In this document: positions 34,473-42,329 of the stretch, in pieces
Numbering within the stretch: the stretch's first letter is position 1
How the letters are laid out: every line of letters starts with the position of its first letter
NCBI GenBank assembly: GCA_963849305.1
Contig: CAWKGV010000001.1
Span: 62,001-126,000 of the forward strand
DNA length: 64,000 bases
Source: CAWKGV01 sp963849305
Lineage (GTDB): Bacteria; Pseudomonadota; Alphaproteobacteria; Acetobacterales; Acetobacteraceae
Reading direction: 5' to 3'
The notes under the pieces: generated by a model
What the model was told of the DNA's origin: nothing
The model's database searches: none
Seen by the model: the letters and a program-made list of their open reading frames with translations, nothing else
Made by a program: the position numbers and the translations under genes

Positions 34473-35255
34473 TCAGGCCGGCGCCGGCTCCCGCTTCGGC
34501 TCCAGCGGATGGCCCAGATACCGCTCCAGCATCATCTCGGGCGGGCCGTCGCCGCGGATGCGGCCCTGATCGAGCCATAGCACTCGGGTACACCATTCCT
34601 GCACGATCTCGGTCTGATGCGTGGACAGCACCAGGATCTCCGCCCCGCGCACCATATCCTCGAGCCGGCCGCGCGCCTTTTCCATGAACTCCGAGTCGCC
34701 GGCCAGGAACCACTCGTCCATCAGCAGGATCTGCGGACGGATCGCGGTCGCGAGCGCGAACCCCAGGCGCACCACCATGCCGGAGCTGTAGATGCGCACC
34801 GGCAGGTCCATGAAGTCGCCCAACTCGGCGAAGCCCCGCACGTCCTCTTCCAGCCGCGGCAGCTCCTCGCGCGGCAGGCCGTTGTAAAGTCCGCGCAGGA
34901 TAATGTTCTCGCGCCCGGTCAGCTCGGGGTTCATGCCAAGATGCGGATCGAGCAGCGAGTTTAGGCTGCCCTGCACCCGCACCGTGCCGCTGACCGGCTC
35001 GTAGATGCCGGCAAGCGTACGCAACAGCGTGGTCTTGCCGGCGCCGTTGGCCCCGATCAATCCGAGCCGGTCGCCCGCGCGCAGGCCGAACGAGACATCC
35101 TGCAACGCCTGCACCACCACCCGCTGCTTGCGGTCCTGGCCGAGCCGGCCGGAGGCGGCGGCGAACACCGTTTTCTTCAGGCTGCGGCTGTTGCCGTGAT
35201 AGAGCGGAAAAAAGACGGACAGCCCCGTGACCTCGATCCGCGGCTCGCGCGCCAT
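34473..35255 (-). CDS. Polysaccharide-export ABC transporter ATPase (Wzt/KpsT-like)
   Basis: A 260-residue ATPase for export of a surface polysaccharide across the inner membrane. It has Walker A GANGAGKTT, the family region GSLNSLLDPHLGMNPELTGREN, signature YSSGMVVRLGFA and Walker B ILLMDEWF, the trademark variants of O-antigen/capsule/teichoate exporters. The ATG at 35255 lies 6 bases before the permease stop on the same strand. The C-terminal substrate-binding domain of Wzt is absent. No glycosyltransferases are adjacent. Confidence 0.9.
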   Translation of the reverse strand: MAREPRIEVTGLSVFFPLYHGNSRSLKKTVFAAASGRLGQDRKQRVVVQALQDVSFGLRAGDRLGLIGANGAGKTTLLRTLAGIYEPVSGTVRVQGSLNSLLDPHLGMNPELTGRENIILRGLYNGLPREELPRLEEDVRGFAELGDFMDLPVRIYSSGMVVRLGFALATAIRPQILLMDEWFLAGDSEFMEKARGRLEDMVRGAEILVLSTHQTEIVQEWCTRVLWLDQGRIRGDGPPEMMLERYLGHPLEPKREPAPA

Positions 35256-35260
35256 CGGAC

Positions 35261-36127
35261 TCAGATCCAGAACGCGATGCGCGGACGGGCGCGGGAGAAC
35301 AGCGCCCAGGTCAAGGCGCACAGCGCCAGGGTATAGGCCACCGCCGCCGCCCAAACATGCGAGCCGGCGGTCGAGCCCAGCAGCGGCTCGCGCACCAGCT
35401 CCAGCACGTCGAAGAACGGGTTGAGCAGCAGCCAATGCTTGTCCGGCCCGAGTTGCTTGGGTTGCCAGATCACCGGGGTGACGAAGAAGGCGATCTGCAT
35501 GATGCTGCCGACGATCGGCGGGATGTCGCGGAAGCGCGCGCAGAACGCGCCCAGCAGCATCGCCACGGCGAGCCCGTCCACCGTCCAGACGACGAGGCCC
35601 GGCAACGCCAGCAGCGTATGCCAGCCCGGCCAGATCGCGAAGATCGCGTACACCACGACGATGACCAGGATGTTGTGGCCCAGCACCAGCACGTTGCGAA
35701 CGAGCGTGCGCAGCGCATGGACGAAAAACGGCATCCGCACCGAGCGGATGATCGCCTCCGCCTCGGTGAAGCAGGTGCAGCCCTCGCTCACCATCGCGCT
35801 GAGGAAGAACCAGAGCACCTGCGAGAGAGCCAGGAAGGGAAGATACTCCCGCACGTTCATCTTGAAGAGCGTGGAGTAGAGCACGCCGAGGGCCCCCACC
35901 ATCGCCCCAGTGGAGAGCGTGAGCCAGAACGGGCCCAGCAGCGAGCCGCGATAGCGCAGCTTGATGTCGAGCCAGCCGAGGGTCGCGGCCAGGCGCCAGA
36001 GCCGCGCGCCTTCGATAAAATCCCGCCGCGCCAGGTCGGCGCGCGCCGAGCCAGCCGCGCCGGATCGGAACTCGAGGACGATATCCCGGCGCGCGGGATG
36101 GAGTCGGTCCGGGAGAGTGGTGCTCAT
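35261..36127 (-). CDS. Polysaccharide-export ABC-2 permease (Wzm-like)
   Basis: A 288-residue inner-membrane protein with about six helices, the ABC-2 type permease that pairs with the downstream ATPase. LDIKLRYRGSLLGPFWLTLS and the terminal NPFFDVLELVREPLLG are characteristic of Wzm/KpsM/RfbA permeases. The ATG at 36127 is chosen; a TTG at 36145 would add six residues. The two genes form a compact exporter unit. Confidence 0.9.
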   Translation of the reverse strand: MSTTLPDRLHPARRDIVLEFRSGAAGSARADLARRDFIEGARLWRLAATLGWLDIKLRYRGSLLGPFWLTLSTGAMVGALGVLYSTLFKMNVREYLPFLALSQVLWFFLSAMVSEGCTCFTEAEAIIRSVRMPFFVHALRTLVRNVLVLGHNILVIVVVYAIFAIWPGWHTLLALPGLVVWTVDGLAVAMLLGAFCARFRDIPPIVGSIMQIAFFVTPVIWQPKQLGPDKHWLLLNPFFDVLELVREPLLGSTAGSHVWAAAVAYTLALCALTWALFSRARPRIAFWI

Positions 36128-36178
36128 GCCAGCCGGCCGATACAAGATTGGGCGCGCTGCGGCAACCGCGCGCGCCGG

Positions 36179-36700
36179 TCAGTGCTGTTGCGCGGTCTTG
36201 GTGTAGCGGGGCAGCTTGCGAGCCGGCAAACGTTGGGCGCAGGAGACCAACGTGACCGGCTGGGAAACGGTCTGATGCGCCGCGAAGCTCACCAGCTGGC
36301 CCGGGCCGCGCAAGCTGAGCACCGAGGGGAACAGCGAGGCGTGTTCCTGGCAGAACAGCGTGCCCCTCTGCACACCGGCCTCGGACTGGCTGTTGGCGAG
36401 GCTGGTGATGTAGTCGTCATGCGCTTGGCGGGCGCGCTTGCCGAAGGCACGGGAGAAATAGGCGTTCAGCGCCCGCTCCTCGCGCAGCAGGTCGGGGCGG
36501 AACCGCGCGACGAACTGGTTGTACTGGTCCCGCTGGTTGCAGGAGAGCGCCGTGACCATCAGTTCGCTCTTGAGCCCGGCGACATCGAACGCGCCCTGAT
36601 CGACCGCATTGGCGCAAGGCACCGCGCCAGCCGTTTGCCCGACGAACAGGCCAGCGGCGGCCAGACCGACCGAGATCAGACAGGTCAGGGCAAGGCGCAT
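36179..36700 (-). CDS. Secreted protein of unknown function
   Basis: A 173-residue protein with a signal peptide (MRLALTCLISVGLAAAGLF, cleavage near AGA-VP) and a mature region with four Cys residues (PCANA, SCNQRDQYNQF, LFCQEH, VSCAQRL), which could form two disulfides. The ATG at 36700 has AGGAG 6 bases upstream. It precedes the Wzm-like gene by 52 bases. I do not recognise the family. Confidence 0.75.
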   Translation of the reverse strand: MRLALTCLISVGLAAAGLFVGQTAGAVPCANAVDQGAFDVAGLKSELMVTALSCNQRDQYNQFVARFRPDLLREERALNAYFSRAFGKRARQAHDDYITSLANSQSEAGVQRGTLFCQEHASLFPSVLSLRGPGQLVSFAAHQTVSQPVTLVSCAQRLPARKLPRYTKTAQQH

Positions 36701-36906
36701 CCAATTCTCCTGTAGCCGCCGAGGGTTCCGGCGCTGTTGAACCTGAGCGTGAGGTAAAGCTTGCATCGTGCCAGTTTGCAACGATGAATCGACTGTTCGA
36801 GGGGTAATTCTCCGCGCATCGGGAGGGACTGTCCAGGGGGTGCCGGCCGGATCGGTGTGGCCATCACGCCCACTTGCAGCCAGGATCACCTCCAGGCCGG
36901 CCACCG

Positions 36907-36958
36907 GCCGGTCGCCCGCTCCGTACAAGAGAGCCGGTCGCCCGCTCCGTACAAGAGA
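36907..36958. repeat. Perfect tandem duplication of 26 bp upstream of the GYD gene
   Basis: The unit starting GCCGGTCGCCCGCTCCG and ending TACAAGAGA occurs at 36907-36932 and again at 36933-36958 without change, just 15 bases before the start codon at 36974. It lies in the leader of the GYD gene, next to its ribosome site. Confidence 0.9.
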
Positions 36959-36973
36959 ACAGTGGAGGAAGCC

Positions 36974-37267
36974 ATGCCGATCTATGTCATGCTGGCAAAA
37001 TGGACCGATCAGGGCATCCGCCATGTCGCCGACAGCCCAGCCCGGCTCGACCAGGCCAGACGGGCACTTGAGGAAATGGGCGGGCACTTCACATCGCTTT
37101 ACATGACCTTGGGCGAGTACGACCTCGTCGGCGCCTACGAGGCGCCGGACGACGCGGTGTCCGCCCGCTTCATGCTACTGCTGGGGCGCCAGGGCAATCT
37201 GCGCACCACCTCGCTGAAGGCGTTTCCGGAGGAGGCGTTCCGGCAGATCATTCTCTCGCTGGGCTGA
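36974..37267 (+). CDS. GYD domain protein
   Basis: A 97-residue protein matching the GYD family of small alpha/beta proteins (YVMLAKWTDQGI...LYMTLGEYDLVGAYEAPDD), here with the variant GEYD in place of GQYD/GRYD. The biochemical role of the family is unknown. GGAGGA precedes the ATG. Confidence 0.9.
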   Translation: MPIYVMLAKWTDQGIRHVADSPARLDQARRALEEMGGHFTSLYMTLGEYDLVGAYEAPDDAVSARFMLLLGRQGNLRTTSLKAFPEEAFRQIILSLG

Positions 37268-37352
37268 GCACCTGAGCCGGGGCAAGCGGCGGATGGCCGT
37301 TCCCGAGCCGGCGGCCCAGGTTACGGTGACAGACATCACCGGAGCACGTGCC

Positions 37353-38459
37353 ATGACCTACGCACCGATCGCCGACCTGCCTCCCGAGGAGTTGCTTTGG
37401 GACAAGGTGCTGCGCCGCGAGCCCGGGGACTTCCTGTATGCCGTGAGCACGATGGGCGTCTATTGCCGCTCGGGCTGCCCCTCGCCGCGCCCGCTCAGGC
37501 GCAATGTCCGGTTCTTCCGCAATGTCGAGCAGGCCGAGGCGGCCGGCTTCCGCGCCTGCCGCCGGTGCGACCCGAAGGGCGAGCGGGCGCGCATCGCCGA
37601 AGCGGTGGTGCGCGACGCCTGCGCCTTCATGGAGACGGCCGAGGCGATCCCGTCGCTCGAGTTGCTTGCCGCCCGCGCCGGCTATTCGCCGTTCCACTTC
37701 CTGCGGATGTTCCGCGCCCATACCGGGGTCACGCCGCGCAGCTACGCCGAGAGCGTGCGCGCTCGCCGGCTGCACGAGGCGTTGGCGGCCGGCGACCGGG
37801 TGGCCGACGCGGTGGCCGAGGCCGGGTTCGGCTCGGAAAGCCGGGTCTATGAGCGCACCGGCGCGCTGCTCGGCATGACACCGGGGGCGGCGCGGCGCGG
37901 CGGCGCGGGCGAGGTGATCCGCACCGCGCTCGCCGATTGCCCGTTCGGCCGGCTGCTGGTTGGCGCGACCGCAAACGGGGTCTGCTTCATCGGCTTCGCC
38001 GAGCCGGACGAGGCGCTGCTTGGCGACCTCCGCCGGCGCTTTCCCCGCGCGCGACTGGTGCGCGACGACCCTGGCCTGGCCGAGACGGTGCGCGTGGTGC
38101 TGAGCTTCATCGAGGAGCCGCGCGAAGCACTCGCGCTGCCGCTCGACCTGCGCGGGACGGCGTTCCAACGCCGGGTCTGGCAGGCGCTGTGCAGCATCCC
38201 GCCGGGCGAGACCCGCTCCTACGCCGAGTTGGCCGAGACGATCGGCAACAAGCAAGCGGTGCGGGCGGTGGCCCGCTGCTGCGCGGCAAACCCGGTGGCG
38301 CTCGCGGTGCCGTGCCATCGTGTCATCGGCCGCGACGGCGATCTGACCGGCTATCGCTGGGGGATCGAGCGCAAGCGCCGGCTGCTGGAGCGCGAGCGGG
38401 AGAGCGCGCCGGGATCGAGCGGCCGGCGCCGCACCGCGCGCGCCGCCGTTAGTGGGTGA
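37353..38459 (+). CDS. ada: Ada, bifunctional alkyl-DNA repair protein and regulator
   Basis: Ada accepts methyl groups from DNA and then activates alkylation-response genes. The 368-residue protein has the zinc-finger acceptor domain with Cys38, Cys42, Cys69 and Cys72, an AraC-type helix-turn-helix region (GYSPFHFLRMFRAHTGVTP, about 100-180), and a C-terminal O6-methylguanine transferase with the acceptor Cys321 in PCHRV. Cys numbering matches E. coli Ada. GGAG at 37341-37344 sets the start. The 3' end overlaps the convergent secreted-protein gene by 11 bases. Confidence 0.95.
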   Translation: MTYAPIADLPPEELLWDKVLRREPGDFLYAVSTMGVYCRSGCPSPRPLRRNVRFFRNVEQAEAAGFRACRRCDPKGERARIAEAVVRDACAFMETAEAIPSLELLAARAGYSPFHFLRMFRAHTGVTPRSYAESVRARRLHEALAAGDRVADAVAEAGFGSESRVYERTGALLGMTPGAARRGGAGEVIRTALADCPFGRLLVGATANGVCFIGFAEPDEALLGDLRRRFPRARLVRDDPGLAETVRVVLSFIEEPREALALPLDLRGTAFQRRVWQALCSIPPGETRSYAELAETIGNKQAVRAVARCCAANPVALAVPCHRVIGRDGDLTGYRWGIERKRRLLERERESAPGSSGRRRTARAAVSG

Positions 38460-38754
38460 TGACGCGCTGGCGATAGTTCTGCATGGCCATGTGCTCCTGG
38501 TTCCGCGCGACCTGGTCCCAGCGCCGGGCGCGCAGCTCGGCCTGTCGGGCCGCATCCTGCTGGCCGGTCGCGGCGAGCCGTTGTGCCTGCCGTCGCTCGT
38601 GCTGCGCCTGCTCGCGCGCGAAGCCGGCTTGCTGTTCATGGGTTCGAGCCGTGCCGGGGGCGCCAGGCTGATTGGCGGGCTGATTGGCGGGCTGCGCCCC
38701 GGCCGGCGCCGCGCAGAGCAGAACGCCGACCGCGATCACGAGCGCCTCGAGCAT
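38449..38754 (-). CDS. Small secreted protein of unknown function
   Basis: A 101-residue protein with a signal peptide (MLEALVIAVGVLLCAAPAGA) and a charged Gln/Arg/Ala-rich mature region that is probably one long helix (EQQAGFAREQAQHERRQAQR). The leading ANQPANQPG is a short internal repeat. GGAG precedes the ATG at 38754. No family recognised. Confidence 0.65.
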   Translation of the reverse strand: MLEALVIAVGVLLCAAPAGAQPANQPANQPGAPGTARTHEQQAGFAREQAQHERRQAQRLAATGQQDAARQAELRARRWDQVARNQEHMAMQNYRQRVITH

Positions 38755-38842
38755 CGGTTTCTCCGCTCCGCGGCCGTCCGTGTGCCGCGATTCCGATGAG
38801 ATCATGCGCAGGCGCGAGCGCGCGAGCTAGGCTATTCCGCCA

Positions 38843-40023
38843 TCACCCATTGCTGGAAACGCGCTCGCCGAGCCACTCCGGCAGCTTGAGCTTGTAAATA
38901 CGGAACGGCAGTTGCTGTTTCGACACGCCGTGCGGGCCTTGGAAGAACGCCATGCGCGTCAACTGCGGCACCGGAATGTAGAGATAGCGCTCATAATCGA
39001 TGAACAACGCATCCGGCCCTGAGATGCGGTCATCCTCGATCAGGGTGCGTGTCCAGCCTTCCGGCGTCAGCACTGTGATGCGCGGACGCGCCATCTCGGC
39101 GAGCAGAATATTGCCGCGATTGTCCATGATCGTTCCAACCAGAGGCGGGGTGTCGAAGACGTATTCCACATCCGCTTCCAGCCGCTCCTCGGCCAGCGAG
39201 GCATCGGTCAGGTCCTGCGTCCGGTACACGCCAAAGCGGGCCTGACAGCGGCTGGAAATAGAGCCAGTCGCCGTGCGGGCTGAGCTCGATCGGGTCGGAG
39301 TTGACCGTCAGCACCTTGCCGTTGGGCAAGCGGACAATCACGCCGTCCTCCCCGATTGGGGTTTCGCCTGCAAAAATTGGCCGCAGCCCGGCCCGTGGTG
39401 GACGATTGGGGTCCGCCATTGTGAAGCGCGTCCTGGACAGCCGCCGCAGCGCCTGACCGCTCACCAGATCGACAATGACGATGCCGCCGAGACCCGAATC
39501 GGTGAAATAGGCGGTCTGGCCATGGATGCGGATGTCGTTCAGGCCGGCCCCCGGAGGCAGAATGTCGGGCCCGAAGCGAAGCACACGGGCAACCTGGTTA
39601 GACTTGGTATCGATCTGCACGACCTTCTGTGCGCCCGGGATGGTGCCGCCGAAGAACGGGGCGCCCTGATCGACCACCCAGAGCGAAGTCATCATCAAAG
39701 ATGTGGACCGTGTTCACGCAGACGAAGGCATTGTCCACGCTTTTGCCACGCTCCCAGGTGTTCCACTCTCCGCCCGGGTATGGCGCCAGAGAGCCATTCG
39801 GCATCACCTCGGCAACAGAGGGAGTGCCATCGAACCCCGGCCAGCGCGGCATTCCAACGAAAATGCGGCCTCGCCGCGTCAGTGCGACTGCATTCCAGAT
39901 GAAACGAGGCGAACTTGCTACCTCGATCAGCTCAGGCTGGCCGGGACGCGCCGCTTGGGCCGCGGCTCGCAGGGAGGCCATGCTCAAAGTCCCACCCATG
40001 ATCAGATCCCGTCGTCCAAGCAT
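38843..40023 (-). pseudogene. L-dopachrome tautomerase/royal-jelly-like secreted protein, two frameshifts
   Basis: Three minus-strand frames join into one roughly 390-residue protein of the major royal jelly/yellow-related beta-propeller family. The first (from 40023) has a Tat-like signal (MLGRRDLIMGGTLSMA) and SPRFIWNAVALTRRGRIFVGMPRW. It breaks near 39695 in the VNTVHI region, continues in a second frame (LWVVDQGAPFFGG ... YFTDSGLGGIVIVD ... WLYFQPLSGPLWRV), and breaks again near 39235 into YRTQDLTDASLAEE. Two separate indels suggest real decay rather than a single sequencing error. Confidence 0.8.
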
Positions 40024-40099
40024 TGTTTCCCCCCATTTTCCCTAGGCCGCAGCTTAAACTCTGCATCCCCGCCCTAAATGACGCACACCAGCGTGGCAC

Positions 40100-40300
40100 C
40101 GGCGCGTCACGTCCGTCAATCTGATGCGATTCCTGGTGTAGAGAAGTGGCCATTGCGCCGGGCGGCGTCGTCGAAATTCGGCATCTCTGAAAACGGCAAT
40201 ATCGTAATCGGAGTCCTCCTTCGCGTCATCGCGCGCGATCCAAACAACACGACACGCTCAAGGTTCTCGGCGCTGACCTGCTGTCGCCGCCGCCACCCAT
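40100..40300 (-). pseudogene. MNT-type nucleotidyltransferase relic
   Basis: The minus strand encodes ERVVLFGSRAM in one frame and, after a shift, AKEDSDYDIAVF in another. These are the GSRAR and DSDYDIAVF motifs of minimal nucleotidyltransferases, commonly the antitoxin of HEPN-MNT pairs. Only this core remains; no HEPN partner is visible. Confidence 0.55.
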
Positions 40301-40349
40301 TGAGTGCCGCCGCAGCGTAGTGCCCGGCCGCCACCCGGCGAGGTATAGC

Positions 40350-40612
40350 GCTATCGAGAGCGCGATGTTCGCTCCCGCTTGTCCGGCCCGATCGTCGCGG
40401 AACAGTTCCAAGGTTTGCAGGCTGAACGACGAGAACGTCGTGAACCCGCCGTACATGCCGATCATCACGAAGCCCGGGCCTCAGCCGGCAACGGGAAGCG
40501 CCCGCCGAGGCTGGAGGTCAGCGTGCCGAACAGGCCGATCACAACGAGCCGACCACGTTGATGAGGATGGTGCCCCACGGGGATTGCGGGCCAGTGAGCC
40601 GGCTAACCGTCC
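40350..40612 (-). pseudogene. crcB: crcB fluoride channel relic
   Basis: From about 40612 the minus strand gives LTGPQSPWGTILINVVGSL, then in a second frame VIGLFGTLTSSLGG, then in a third MIGMYGGFTTFSSFSLQTLEL. Together these are the core of CrcB/Fluc (WGTLLVNVLGSFLLG and GFCGGFTTFSSFS). The N-terminus is missing and at least two frameshifts are present, so it is dead. No fluoride-riboswitch-like leader was recognised. The gap 40024-40722 otherwise holds only this and the nucleotidyltransferase relic. Confidence 0.7.
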
Positions 40613-40669
40613 TCAGAGTTGTACACAGATCCGCTTTGCGTCCAGAGCATGGCTTCCGACCTGGATCGC

Positions 40670-40693
40670 TTATCATAACGCTGCTTATAATAA
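40670..40693 (+). promoter_or_regulatory. Candidate promoter/operator of the marR-emrAB operon
   Basis: In an AT-richer patch, TTATCATAA (40670-40678) and TTATAATAA (40685-40693) are two spaced dyad-like boxes. The second contains TATAAT at 40686-40691, a perfect -10 hexamer, 32 bases before the regulator start. A MarR repressor binding such boxes would block the promoter. The -35 region is weak. Confidence 0.45.
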
Positions 40694-40722
40694 TCCAGGC
40701 ATTGCCCCGCGAGGCGACTCCT

Positions 40723-41193
40723 TTGACCGACTTCAAGCGTGACCTGCTGTTCCTGCTGCACGATGTCGCCCGCCTGCTGCGGGTGGACGCCGACAAGCGC
40801 GCTCGCTGTCATGGCATGACCCGGGCGCAATGGGCCATCCTGATCTGGCTCGAACGCACGCCCGGCATTTCGCAAAAGGAGCTGGCGGAACTGTTGGAGG
40901 TCGAGCCGATCACCGTCGCGCGCTTGATCGACCGGCTGGAAGCGCGCGGCATGGTGGAACGCCGGCCCGATCCGAAGGATCGGCGCATCTGGCGTTTGCA
41001 CCTGCTGCCTCCCGCCCATCCGACCCTGCGTGAGATCGACCAGCAGCGCGCGGAGATCGTGCGGATGTTGGCCACCGGCCTCGATGAGGCGACGCTGGAG
41101 ATGATGACCGAAGCCTTGGTCGAAATGAAGGCCACCCTGCTGCGCGCGGCCCAGGCCCGCCGCGAGGCGGTAGCCGAAGCGGAGGTCGCCTGA
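40723..41193 (+). CDS. MarR-family transcriptional regulator
   Basis: A 156-residue winged-helix regulator with the MarR core: GMTRAQWAILIWLERTPGISQKELAELLEVEPITVARLIDRLEARGMVERRPDPKDRR is covered by helix-turn-helix and wing. The TTG start at 40723 has GAGG at 40711-40714 and places the first helix (DLLFLLHDVARLLR) correctly; upstream codons are not family-like. Its stop overlaps the EmrA-type start (TGATG), so it probably represses its own efflux operon. Confidence 0.9.
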   Translation: MTDFKRDLLFLLHDVARLLRVDADKRARCHGMTRAQWAILIWLERTPGISQKELAELLEVEPITVARLIDRLEARGMVERRPDPKDRRIWRLHLLPPAHPTLREIDQQRAEIVRMLATGLDEATLEMMTEALVEMKATLLRAAQARREAVAEAEVA

Positions 41194-42296
41194 TGGCGCA
41201 GATGGCAGCCGCCCCCCGCACCTCCGTCGCGCCCGATATCACCGCCCGGCCGAGGCGGCGAACGCGGATCAGCCGGCACGCGCTCGGCCCGCTGCTGATG
41301 GTAGGCGGCATCCTTGTGGTCGCGGCGGGCGCGCTGACCTTCTGGCTAACCAGCGGCCGTTATGTCTCGGTGGACGACGCCTACGTCCAGGCCGCGAAAG
41401 AGCCGCTGTCCACCGACGTATCCGGCATCGTTGCCGCCGTCCCGGTCAAGGATGGTCAGCACGTGAGCAAGGGGCAAGTGCTGCTGCGGCTCGTTACCCG
41501 CCGGTTCGAGATCGCGCGCGCCGGGGCCAAGGCCGATCTGGCGGCCACGGCGCTGCGGCTGGAAGCCACCAAGCGCGACTACCAGCGGATGCTGCGCGAT
41601 ATCGAGGTGAAGCGGTCGGAGGTGCAATCCGACCAAGCGAACTACGACCGCTATGCGATGCTGGTGAAGAACGGCGGCGTCACCCGCGCGGACTACGACA
41701 ACGCGCGCTTCCATCTCGCGGCCGACCAGCATGCGCTCGACTCGCTCACCATGCAGGCCGAGGTGCAACTCGCCAAGCTCGGCGGCAATCCCGGCGTTAA
41801 TGTGACCACCCTGCCCGATTATCTGGCGGCGCAGGCCAAGGTGGACGAGGCGGAGCGTCAACTGGACGACGCGGTGATCCGCGCCCCGTACGACGGGACC
41901 GTGACACAGGTCGATACGATCCAGCCGGGGATGTATCTCGCAGCCGCCACCGCCGCCTTCGGGCTGGTGTCCAGCGAGCGGGTCTGGGTCGAGGCCAACC
42001 CGAAGGAGACCGAGCTGACCTGGGTGCAGCCGGGCGACCATGTGGCGGTGACGGTGGACACCTATCCGGGCCGCACCTGGGATGGCGTGGTGGAGAGCAT
42101 CTCCCCCAACAGCGGTTCGGAGTTTTCCGTGCTTCCCGCGCAGAACACCTCGGGCAACTGGGTCAAGGTGGTGCAGCGCATCCCGGTGCGGGTACGCGTC
42201 GAGCGCCATGCGGGCGATCCCGAACTGCGCTCGGGGATGAGCGTGGAGGTGAGCATCGACACCGGGCACAGCCGCGCGCTGGCTGATCTGTTTTAG
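41193..42296 (+). CDS. EmrA/HlyD-family efflux membrane-fusion protein
   Basis: The periplasmic adaptor of a tripartite drug efflux pump. The 367-residue protein has one N-terminal membrane helix (residues about 30-50), the biotinyl-lipoyl halves (YVQAAKEPLSTDVSGIV and DAVIRAPYDGTVTQV) and a coiled-coil hairpin between them. The start overlaps the MarR stop. The MFS partner follows 33 bases downstream. No outer-membrane channel gene is adjacent. Confidence 0.93.
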   Translation: MAQMAAAPRTSVAPDITARPRRRTRISRHALGPLLMVGGILVVAAGALTFWLTSGRYVSVDDAYVQAAKEPLSTDVSGIVAAVPVKDGQHVSKGQVLLRLVTRRFEIARAGAKADLAATALRLEATKRDYQRMLRDIEVKRSEVQSDQANYDRYAMLVKNGGVTRADYDNARFHLAADQHALDSLTMQAEVQLAKLGGNPGVNVTTLPDYLAAQAKVDEAERQLDDAVIRAPYDGTVTQVDTIQPGMYLAAATAAFGLVSSERVWVEANPKETELTWVQPGDHVAVTVDTYPGRTWDGVVESISPNSGSEFSVLPAQNTSGNWVKVVQRIPVRVRVERHAGDPELRSGMSVEVSIDTGHSRALADLF

Positions 42297-42329
42297 CGTG
42301 TCCGTTCGGATCGGGATCGAGGCCGCGCC

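Noticed and set aside
36907..36958. Possible CRISPR repeats (also at 57795-57965)
   Set aside because: The units are directly adjacent with no spacers, there are only two or three, and no cas genes are present.
40612..40722. Fluoride riboswitch ahead of the crcB relic
   Set aside because: The crcB relic is on the minus strand and the region upstream of it is the marR gene; no conserved fluoride aptamer sequence was recognised.
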